From Tigriopus japonicus (Eukaryota; Arthropoda; Copepoda; Harpacticoida; Harpacticidae): 64,000 nt of DNA. Of the stretch, positions 49,401-61,400 are shown piece by piece. The stretch covers positions 10,983,792-11,047,791 of the forward strand of contig CM021323.1 in NCBI GenBank assembly GCA_010645155.1, given 5' to 3'. The notes under the pieces are model-generated. The model saw only the letters and a list, made by a program, of their open reading frames with translations. It was not told the DNA's origin and did no database searches. The stretch's first letter is position 1; every line of letters begins with the position of its first letter. The position numbers were made by a program, and so were the translations under genes.

Positions 49401-52400
49401 AATTGGCTTGGGTTGCCTGAATGACGCATACTTTGAGACAGGCATTTTTTCCGATGCGGTTTCAGATCCGGAATCCTTGGATTAGGCTTGTAATCGAGAG
49501 GAATACCAAATTTTACCTTTTGGCAATTTAAGGGTAGTTCCGTGGTCAATGGACATTGAACTTGCAATGTATGTGGTGAACATCTTTCCCATTTCCATAT
49601 TTCATTTGGCTTTTGTGACTTTTATAATGCTTAATCCATCGCAAATATTCATCTTTGATTATTAACAATGTTAACGATGAATCTCAAATAGAAGGGCTTA
49701 GCAAGCAATATGTTTTACTTGACATTTGCTTTTCGAATGACGGAGAAACACAAAGCCCCCAAAAGCTTGCATTCTCGAGCTCTCTGTTCTCGAGTATCAC
49801 ATCCATGTCAATGCAGTAGCTTTGTAATTAGCCTTGATCATAAAAACAGTGCCCAAAATGTGGTGCATCAAACGACAAGGACAAATTACCTGCAATGAAC
49901 CAAGACTGGCCCTGCCGAATCTTGTGACACATCTGCAATCCTCCGAATGAATGCCAGAAATGGAAGTGGGGTTTCAGGCACCCCAAAATCCGGCCACTGG
50001 GTGAAATGATACTGGAGAATGTATCGCTCATTGACTTTGTTGCACTTGACGCGGAGATGGCGCAACCGGAAAGTGCGGATCACATACGAAGCCAAGATAT
50101 CTTCTCGTAGATGAGTCACTTGGATGAACCCATAGGTTTCTGACGTGAACATCGGCCAGTATTGGTCGCACTTTTTCTGAATTAAAATCCATGATTTAAA
50201 CCTTGAAGATTGGACTATTCATCGAGTAGCTTACCTGACCCGCTTCTACGAGGTTGGTCATCATCACGAGAACTTTGACCTTCTGTTCCCACACCATTTG
50301 CCAAAACAGGCCCATGCTTGTCTTTTGAGGGCCTTGAGTCGCGATGTAGGCGTGGGTTCGGTCAATGCCGTCGATGAAATTGGCATTGATATAATCAGAG
50401 ACAGATATGGACCCAGAACTGGCCTTTCTTGAGACCTTTGTTCTCGCTGAGCCGGCCTTGCCAGGCTGGAGAATCACTCTGGAATGCTCATCTGAAAGGC
50501 GAAAAGGAGGAGAGGTGATTTTGATGTCAGGATTTTCGGCCTTCGATCCCATTGGAAGCAAATGATGGGTAAAGGATTTGGAAGAGACCAGGTTGGCCTA
50601 ATGGAATATTGGGAGTGGAATTCCCAAGACACATTCCATGGAAACCTTTGGGACAGAAAAAGGGAAAGGAACCAAATGAGGGCAAAGACCAAAAGGAAAG
50701 GGAAAGCCATTGCCGTCAAAGGAATCCTGAGTACTAGCTAGTGCAATTGACAAGATGCATTTGTCATATAACTGGGATGCTAAGTGCAAACATTCAAATA
50801 GCTAGAGTAAACTAAATTATGGTATAGATAACCATACTTGAGAAACGCCTCTGTACATAAGGTGCGTTTAAAAGGTAGCTTATATACTAAGACTACTCTA
50901 AGAGCAATGGTTATTTATACTAGAGCACTATAATAAAAGAGTACGATCATACAGTGTGCAATCCAATGGATTTCATGCGGCAACAGCTCGCAGTTCCCAT
51001 GATACACATATTTTTGAATATCGCAACGGTCGCATCAGTTTTGGACAAACTAAAGTGCCTCAAATGTTGACAGAGTATTGTAAACGGATCTGAGATGGTT
51101 TTTGGTTGACATTATTGATAGAATCCCTTTCAAAGTGGCATGGAAATCTGACCACTGAAAAGGTAATTCAGGCATGATCCATGCCAAAATTCATCAGAAA
51201 AACACTCAAAGTTCTATTTGGAGTTCCACCATCAAGGTGGAACTTTAGGTTTTTAGGTTTTAGGTTTTATTTTTAGGTTTAACATTTATACTACAGTTTG
51301 GTTTGCTCAAGCCTTTTTGAATTAGTGCAATTACGAGTAACATCCGAGCTAAAGTTCTGAACGGAATTGTAATCGTGATTAATATCACAGAGAGTAAATC
51401 ATAGGGCTATGACTTTTAAAAAACTAGCAATTGATGGGCCCCCATCTCATTTTCAAAGATTCATCAACAGTGCTCGTTCAAAAGCCCAAAATAAAGTGCC
51501 CAATGGAAAATGTCCTTTGGCATGTGGATGCGCGATGACATCCAGACCATGATTAAGATCGGAGATGGGGCTAGTCGTCAAATCTCTCGTTAGGTCCGTT
51601 GCCTGACTAGAACTCACATGCCACAATGTTTCGATAACGATTGTCTCTTTGGTCGTCGCCATCGGTTACGCCTCCGTGCTCATCCTCCCAAGCTTTTCGT
51701 CGCACTTGTTCCCATTTCTGAAGTGCTTGGAATTCTCTCGAAAAGCCTCCCGTTTGATGCATCTTGGCCACATGCGCCACAAATGATTGCACCGGAATGG
51801 GTTGTTGAGCTCTTTTCAAGGTCTCACTGGAATTGACCATGAGTGTTCCACGAGAGAAATTAGGTGGAACATGGGCGTGTCCACCCGACGAATGGTGGAG
51901 GGGTTCCAAAGACATCTGGTCGTTGGTGGAGCTCGAGTCCGACACGTAATAGAAGGAATCGTGGCTAAAACGTCTGAAATGAAGAGACCAATGAGGTTGT
52001 TGTACAACTGCATTCGCTTGTTTCTAGTTGTTTTGTGGTTCATATCGATATTCCGAGAGGTTTTCCCGTTATGAGGGGAAAAAAGACAAACTGTCTTCAC
52101 GAATGAGGCCACTTTGAGCTGACAATCGGCAAGTAGTCAAGGGAATACCAAAACTTTGGAAAGCCTATCTAAGGCAATTATATTAGTCGTTGAATCTATT
52201 GTGCACACGGTTTCGTCGTAAGGCTGCAAAAGATGGTCTTGATTGACCTTGTGCAAAATGCTGAGATGTAGTAAAGATGGAACATAAAAGTTGGCGCCGA
52301 TACGTCTCAGTTCTCTTCTTTTGTATTGAGCCTTAACCCTTTCACTCCAGTCTTTGAGTGTTCCTAGTCTTAACAGTCGTCTCCACACGAAAAAAGCCTT

Positions 52401-55400
52401 AAAAGGCCCACTTCTTTTTCTCCCTCAAAAAGGGGGAGTCGGCTTTCACCAAGAATATGCACATATTTTATCGGCCATGGACTATTTCATGTCCTTGCTT
52501 GTTTCATGTCAAAGGGAAAAGGGGAAAACTGACTACGTACATATGCAGCATCACAGGATATTGCACTCTAACCAAGACTTCAAAGCCTCAATCCACTCAA
52601 TTGAGCTCGGCAGCACCTTCACTGCATTTGCAACAATCTGGATCGGCCATCCGGGTTTGCTCACTCAGTTCAGAGTACGTATTGTACCAAATACTAACCG
52701 GGATGCTGGATGACTTGGCCAAACACCCTGCTTGTCCTAACTGTATCAGATTTTTGCTCGGTCATGATGTTTGGAACAGCAAGGGGCACTTAACTTTTAT
52801 TGCTCTTTAGGGGGCGCACAGTATGCTATCGGTTGAGCTTACTATGTACTACTACTGTGTGTAGTGCGCATAACTTTGGAAACGGAGATCTTCAGGTTGT
52901 TTGGTCTTCTCTTTAAAGTCTGACTAAAGATCGATAGACCGATTTCCAATTGATGCAAAATAATCAAATGTTTTTTTTTTACCTTCGAAGGACAAAGGCC
53001 ACAATGACGAGTATGAAGACCATGGCGATCAAGGCCAGACCAGCCAGTACCCCGGTGCCCATGTCCAAGATCGGGTTAGCCAAATTGATGGCGCTTTGGT
53101 GGTTTTCTGACTCGAGAACGGTGAATGCCTGGATTTGGTCACAGTTCTTCCGAAGCTGAAGTTTTTGAACCGACGTTAATTGACCTTTATAAAGAACGTC
53201 CTTATGATAAAGGCTCTTGGTGGCGGCTTGTAATTGGATCCCGTAGAACATGTTGGTAGTAAGGTTGCTTATCACCATCTGCAAATGAAAGATCCCCAAA
53301 CAAACTGTAAAGTAGTAGTAGTAGTAGTAGCAGCGGTGGTGGTAAATGTTGTAGTTGTTATAGGGATAGGAACGAGTGGTTGGGCCAGACATCGATCCAA
53401 TTTCCAAGCCGTTATTGACGCCAATATAGATGGGCAATTTCCCCAGACCTGGTGGCTGATGGCCGGACCCATTTCTATTTGCGAAAAGGTTCCGAAATGG
53501 AGGGAAAAAGTTTTGGTCCAAGTAAAAGCAGAAAGAGAGTGAAGGAAGGAAGCGGAAGGTTCGCTCGCCGAAACTCTCAAACCGTGTTAGCATCTTAAGA
53601 ATCTTACACGATCAATTTTCTGACACAGCCCAGCCCATAAATACTCGGATCCATTTCTGCCAATGAGATCAAAGGTGTGGGGAACATTGCTAACGGAACT
53701 AACAATGACACTCAGCCAAGGGGTATACCATCGATTGACCAATTAATTATCGGCTTTTGGAAAGCTCAATGGACCTCAATCTTGTCGCTTAGGTTTAAAA
53801 GTGAAAGAACTTTTGGGACAGGCTTCATTCGTGCTCGTCTTCACATACAATCAAGCGACAGGGAAGGAAATCTCTCCGGCTTTGAGTATGGACAATGCTA
53901 TGCACTTTTCTCAGGGAACTCTTTGGGGAGCAAAAAAATGGAACGAGTTGGATGGGTCTTTTTTGTCCTCCTGTCGACCACTATCCAAATTTTTACCCTC
54001 GAGATGGCAGCATTCCATTTCCAGGAATGTGCCCCCCAAAAAAGGCCCAGGAAATGGTCAATTGATCAATCATGGGAAACTTCGCTCGCTCATTACTCAG
54101 ATTGGCTGCCGAGCAATTGGAACAACTGGCATGATTCTCGGGAACAAATCGTGATTGTACTACCAACCTTGCCCTCCTTGAAGCCAAAGTCCCGGGAATC
54201 CAACGTGATCACATGGTAACCTCGCCACGGATCTTGAGCTTCCATTGCCAGATCGGAAGTGGTTGTTTGGCCGAGGTCGACGGGGTCGTCAGATTGGTGA
54301 TGCTCAGGTTTATACCCGATGAAGTAGAAATCGATGGTATGCGAAATCTGCCGGGGTCTGTCCCACTCAATGAAGATGGCATGCTCGTCTTTGCAAGTCA
54401 AATTGGCAATGATGGGCGCGGAAGGACCTCGGACGTCCGTGGTGGCCTCAATGGCCGGCCTCGAGGACCGACCTTCATTCTTCCATGTGAATGCTTTCAA
54501 CCAGAATCGGTACTTGGTGAACGGCTCTAAGGAAGGAGAAGTGAATCATGAACATACAGACTCGCACAAAGAGGTACTACCTCATGTGATGTTAATAAGG
54601 ACTGGATGATCCTTAAGGTAATGAAAATAGTGAGTAAGGCGTTTTCGAGAAGGGATCCTGAGTGGATCTATCCAAATGAGAAGGATGACATGCAGTTTCA
54701 AAAGAATTGTAGAAGAACTCATCTTTCTCAGAGATTGAATAGGGTGTCTTCGATTTCTTCGACAAGGCATTGTGTTGCAAAAAAATGGGCTGCTGTTATT
54801 ACTTAGAGTTCTTACTTGCGGCAGACCAACATCCTTTTCTATTTAGTCTCGCCCATTTTGAATTGTGAGGAGGAGATTAGTTCCGCTACATAAATTTCAT
54901 AACCATTTGTGTGTTTTATAGCCATCGCCAAACGAGACTGCCACCTTCTCCCGCTCTCTCTGTCCTTTGCTCTGGGAATGGTATGTTTTTTAGAAAGTCC
55001 CCAAGCTTTGACATTTTGGGAGGAATCAGACCCGGAATCTCAATTGCGTGGGCAATGCCAAAAGATGGCGCTTCAAAAACAGAGGACGAGTAGAAAAAAC
55101 TTACGGAGATCAGAGAGAACGTGTTCCATGCGAGAATCAGTCCTCCGAACGGTCACCACATCGGTAAAGTTGTTATTCCTCATGAAATAGACTCGGTAGC
55201 CGAGAATAATTCCATTTGGGCTCTCGGGACTTTTCCATTGAAGGGTGACAGTGGTGTTGGTGATGTTGAGAGCTCGCACACCTTGCGGCATAGATGGAAC
55301 TAAGGGAACAAATGATCCAATTAACGAGCTTTTCTTCTCCCCTGCTCCTAGCACGTTTTGAAATGCAAATACAATTTCACCCTTGCCAAGGATCTGCAGT

Positions 55401-58400
55401 AGTGCACAACGGACAAACATGAGCTTTGATCCCATTAGGTGTACCATATTTTTGGGTTATTTTGACCCATAGTCGGGTTTTCTTTGACCTTGTTGGCACG
55501 AGGTTGCAATGCAGGCACAAGAACTAATGCACAAGTATCGAATTTCAGACCATTTCCTGTGGCCAGACTATCACCCAAGGCCTAACCAGAACATGTGATG
55601 AAGGTCAGCTACCCGAAGTATAAGAACAGCTCTCGTGGAGAGAGTTTGGCCCAATTTTCCAGGCTCAGCATTGAACATTGGTCCATTCCAAGTTGGGTGG
55701 AACAAAATAAAACCCAAGTTTCGGGTGATAATTTCCAGCCCCGCCACTCATAGGGAATACTGAGGGATCCCTATCCCTCCAGTCTTTGGCAAGTTTCAAT
55801 TTGACAGAAGAACAGACATGGAACACTCTTCTATGCAAGCAATGTCCCTCACCAGACGATGTTGACGTTCCATCGTTGCATTCAAGGGGAAGCAAGCACT
55901 TCAAGACATGTCGGAATTTGTGTTTGTCAACGTGAGCAGAATTGAAACTTACCCCCTTCATCGGTCGAGACTTCCACCGTGGAACTAGGTCCATATCCCT
56001 CGGGATTGACGACCTGGACCGAGACCAGGTACTTGGCGAATTCCATGAGGTTCTTGATCACGGCAAAGTCAGCCTTGGGGTCCTTGATAAGCATTTCCCG
56101 CACATCTTCCTCGGTCCGTTGGACGTTCTCAAAATGACGACGATAGGCGATGCGGTAGCCGAGGAATTCCCCGTGGATGCTCGAGGCCGATGGAGGTCGC
56201 CAACTGATCTTGATCGAGGTCGACGAGACATTATGTGCGGCTGTGATGATGGGTCGACCACTGGGAACTGGAAAACGGAGACACAATATGGTAGTATGTA
56301 CAGCCAAGCGTTTTGCTACAAAAGGTCGGCCTTTGCCATTTCGTTTTAAATGAAATGATGATTTGCAGTAATTTCAGTCTGAAAATGGGACAATGAATTA
56401 AGCTCCCTCACCAAAATCATTTTCCCTCCCTTGGGTCTTCAGCCTGGAAATTCACCTTCATTTAAGGCATAATGATGTTTTCCTGGGGAAATGAGGCCAA
56501 CCAACATTGTTCCTCGGTGACTACAAAGACCTCTTTGAGGTTCCGACAACACAAACATGTCAAATGGAACGAAGGTGTTGTTGCCCATCATATGTGTTCA
56601 ATCTATTTCATCATCCCTAAAACTTGGTTACTGAAGTCAATGAAGAACCAGAGTAAGAAAGAGAGGAGAGGCGAATCTGGATGGTTGCCCCACTTGCTAA
56701 AACGTCAGAAAAGACGCCAATCTAAGTAAGTAAATAAGGCCATAAATCAAATGGACATTCCCATTCACTCACTCACTCTCTCTTGTGGGGTTGCCGCTAT
56801 TCTGATTCGCTAACCAAAGTCCAGCCGAAAGTGACTTTGGCTCATTCATTCACAATGGATCAAAATGAATACTCAAACATTGGAAAAGAAGGGAAATCGG
56901 GGATAGATGCTTCACACACAACAATCGGCCTTTTGTCGGTAGACATTAGAACCACAATTTTTGCATAAAAGCGTTGCTCAGCAAAGACTACGAACCATGG
57001 CAGAAAACCAGTGACCTTGATCTGCAAGTCCTTTCTTTAGCCTTTTGGAGCCGAAACGATTTCTATGACAAAAGATTGCAGGTTTTTCTCCGCCTTCCAT
57101 ACTTGATTACAACGCTGACTTGGGGAAAAGAACCGTCGGAAAGAGATGATTGCTTGATAAAATCATTCCGGCAAAGTCTTTGAATACCTTTCGAGTTCTC
57201 TCAATTCGAGGAAAGAGTGAAGTTCGTTCTTAACTGAATCTTGATCTTCATCAAAGAAAAGACACTCCCAATCCTTTGGGATCCACAGTTATACCTACGT
57301 ACCAGTATGTAGGTAGGGAACCTAAGGGGTCTGTCTGTCTCCTTCTCCTCTCTTCTAGTTTCCCTCCTTCCTCGATCCACTCAGTGGAAAGTGCTATCAT
57401 TGCAAATGTGAGATCATGCTCCTGGAACACTTGAATCTGACGACGATACTAGTGTGTACTTTTCATCTGGATATACTTCTACCTTCTTCTTTCCTGGCAG
57501 ATTGACTTAAAAGAGTGGAAAGCTGTCGCATTATGCTAATGCAACATCCCGCTCCTAAACTGCATCAATAGGAGTGTGATGGTGTGTGTGAGTGTGTGCA
57601 ATGGCGACAAACGCTCGAGAAATCGACAAGAAAGAAGGTGAATGGCTGAAATGCACCTCTTGATGACGTGTTCCACTCAACTTTGGTTGAAAAGGAAACG
57701 TGACCGGCCAATTAGCCAGCCGTCTTTCCAACATTGATGAAAACAACCTTGAAGTCATTACTTGGGTGTCGAATGATGCTCCTAATGAACGAAAATTGAT
57801 CTCGAACACGGCGATCCATTCGATAGCTTGTTCCAATTGGAACATGGAGCGTCCCTTTTTCCTCCCCTCTTCTTGATCCATGAGAGTACTTTCAAGAATA
57901 ATGAGAGTATTCCGTTCGAGTTCGTTCGCGTTTCGCAAAGTAAACGTGTTTATCTTGCTTTTGCATAGTAAATCTTTTCCCTGAGTCTGCATAATAGTTC
58001 ACAAAATGCATTCATTCCCTTCCGCATGCAAATTGAGTGGATCATGTTTTTAGGGCAGATCCAAAAAGAGGGGGAAGCCCAAATAAAACTACGACCAAGC
58101 TTGTTTCCTTGAACAACCTCAACCAAATGTTTCCAGTAAACAGGAAGGATGAGACGCGATGCCAAAGCCATAAATTCATAAAATATACCACCTTCAAAAG
58201 AGTCTAGTCGACCGACTCTGAACAAGCTTGTCAGAATGCTCGCATTTCCTTATTTTCCATCAGATTGAAATGGCTGCGGATAAATAACACTTCTAAGAAC
58301 GAAAACACTTCTTGTATCCACCCTCAATATCGTGAGAAACTATATTTGAAAATCAACAGAAACCAAAGGTTAAAAGTGAAACCTACTATTTCTTCACCAG

Positions 58401-61400
58401 AGAAGTTCAATTTCAATGGGATGGGCGAGAGATTTAGAAAATAATGTGTGACATTTTCCCCCTTGCGGAAAAGGGAACCCAAGGTGTCACTCAGTTCGCG
58501 TTTGTCATCAATGGAAGAGAGGAGCTTCGACTTTTAGAACGCGTTGATAGGGTCTTGAGGGCAAAAAAGTCTGTTTCCATTTCCCCAAGGCTTCTCAGAG
58601 GAGAGAATTTCCTGACATTCTAGTTTGCAAATGCCTCGCGATGAAAATAATAACAACGGTGTTAATTTCATTCTCGGTCTAGTTGGAAGGACCGTTCGAA
58701 GCCTTTAAGCGATACCTAAATGGGTGTTGAAGGTTCAAGGGCCCATTTCAGTTGGAAACGTGGTTTTCACTTTTCAGATAAGCTCTTAAAGAGAGAATTG
58801 AAAGAGTGCCACACTTTATGGACATTTTGAGTCCTTCGGATAAGTTTGTGGTGACTTCAAAGTTCTCCAGCTGTGCTCGACCAGAGTTAGCAAGTACGTA
58901 CAACCAACCGCTAGTTCCACGAACGAGCTTGCGTTGGAAACGGAAGAGGACAAGAAGATGAAAGTTTTTAAACCTTTTGATTGCGCTCTTTCAGGGCAAA
59001 GATACTCCAGAGAACGACGACACAAGGGAGTGATGAAATGAATCATCAAAAGAAGGTTAGAAAAATTAACCAAGATCGGTTTTAGTACTTTGTTCGAGAC
59101 AAACGGTGGCAGAAATATATTGTAATGCCATTGGTCTATTTTTTCACTTGACCAAAACTTGGAATGTAAGTAAACAAGAACTAGCTGATATTAAATGGAC
59201 AAAAGCTCCTTCTCCTTCCTCTCCCTGCAGTTTGAAAAGCCCAATGCAAGATACCTTCTACGATCACCAAAGCTCCTTAAAGTGCGCCAATTGGCCAAGA
59301 TAATGGCCTTATTGGCAAAGGCTCCTGCTTTTAGATGGGTCACCTCTACATAGTTATTGATGACCTCCCCAAAGTGGTATGACGTCATCAAAACCAATCA
59401 TGACCGGGAATAACACGTAATATGAAATAAAAGTACTTGTACTTCTTTATCCAATTTATCCGACATGAACAAAAAATTCCCGAGATATATTCACTTCTTC
59501 GTGTTTTCTAAGACGTCTCACCGATTTTTCGACTTGATCTGAACCTAGAATCATCTAGCTTATTATAGACTTGTAGCAAGTTAAGATGGATAAATGGCGT
59601 GTTTTTTCACCGGAAGTGCGTTCTTCCTTACCTGTTCTGAGCGTCATGGTGTAGTAAGACGGCTTGCTATATTCGGATCGGCCAATCATATTCATGGCCA
59701 TGATCTTGAAGCTATAAGTGGTGAAGGGCTTGAGTTCGTTCACTTGGAAGGTGGTTCCATTGTCTGGCGTTTCCACAAGTCGGGTTCCATCCCAGGGACC
59801 ATCTTCACCTTCACGAATCGCGATCAGATAGTAGAGAATGGGAGTGTGATGAAGCTCAACTGGTGGAGTCCAAGATAAGTTCACCGATCGCGAGGTGAAC
59901 GAATTGACCAAAGGTCGACCAGGGGGTTCGGGAACATCTGGAACGAACGACAGACGAAATCAAGGCTCTTTTGATTTATTTTCCACATCTTATTGAGATT
60001 TCTTTCCAGTTAGTTTGCTCGTTGGGAGCGCTACGAATGATTGATGTCAATGGCAAAAGTTGGAAAGCGTCACCCGAGGTTCAAGACGAGCCGAACTCCA
60101 GTCGAGCTAATGAGGAAAGTTTTTTTGCTATCACGATCTTGAATTTTACATCTGAATTTATGTTCAAGGACAGTTGTGGTTCTTCATTTAAATGGGACAT
60201 CAGGATCTAGCACTTTTTGTGTGTTCTATTTTTCAAATCCAAAGACTCAAATCATGATAATGAAGATGGAAAGGATGTTGGCCGAGGTCATTTCCTACTC
60301 AATCTCTTGAACGTCAAATTAAAAGGCTGAAATCCGAGAGAGCGAGACCCTTGAGCCTTAGTTCCCATTGCTGTGGAACTTAGTTTTCCATCCCCATTCC
60401 ACCTTAGCCAAAGAAGGGCGATTTCAATTGGACTGGTTTGAGCGAATATGGGAAAGTAAAGGCCGAAACTTTTTGCCCACATACAAAACCTTCATCATAG
60501 GTACGACGTGCCGCTCTCTCTAGAACAACGTGTGTATTGGAAAATTGAGCAAGAATGGTGAATTGGACCACAAAAAAGTGCTGAGCAGCTGGATTAGTCG
60601 GGAAAAAAGTCCATTGCTTCGAAATAAAATGAAGGCTAACCAGAGCAATTGATGTTGGAAAGAGCAGCGTACTCTAAGTACGTAGAAGAGAGAGTCTATG
60701 GGATTGAGTAAAGCCACAATGGGCTGTAAATGTAATGATATTAATAGCTTTATTGGAAAGACTGTTAAAGTCAGATAGAAGGGCAATGCCAGTTCTACAA
60801 TACCTAATACTACTCGCTTCATTATTTCGGGCTTGGAAACCGACTACATTGGCTGGAGGAACAAGATGTTGTCCATAAAAATATGGTTTCGTCAAGTCAT
60901 GGCAACCTAATAGGACATGACATCAAAGCCAAAAACAAAAATGAGGAACCTCAAAGAACATCAGTCATCATGGCTTCTTTTATGAGAATGGGAAATTGAC
61001 AGTCGGACCTTTGGAACTTTTATAGATATAGCAATACTTCGACTCAGTCTACAGTACAAAGGGATGGCCCTTTTCATCTCTCTTTATCTGCTTTTCCCCT
61101 TTGCCATGATGAGCACAAAGGAACTAAATATTCAAATCTACTTAGTACCCCTTAAAACATCTCAAATTGGTGTGTTATCGACAAAGAAAGTAAAAATGCC
61201 GTTACTTGGTGATTTATAATTTTAGTTCGACACTTATTCAAAGACCATCATAAATGGTTAATTGGGATATTTGTCAAGTTTTCAGCACCACGAAAATAGA
61301 CTTCTTTCATATTCAATGTTAAAATTTGTTATTAATTTTTTTGTACGCTTTAAAACAATTTTTCAGCTCAAATACTAGATAACTGCACGATCTTTCAGAT

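Noticed and set aside
51243..51280. Interstitial telomere sequence
   Set aside because: Units are irregular TTTTAGG/TTTTTAGG, not TTAGG, and too few to argue a telomeric origin.
52137..52388. 83-residue minus-strand frame in a phosphatase intron (includes DWSERVKAQYKRRELRRIG)
   Set aside because: It looks faintly like a transposon protein fragment, but no catalytic motif, neighbouring frame or terminal repeat supports that.
53272..53593. Minus frame with a run of Tyr residues preceding the phosphatase transmembrane exon
   Set aside because: The Tyr run is the AGT microsatellite in the intron. The exon starts at 53278 after a clean TTTGCAG acceptor, in phase with the preceding exon.
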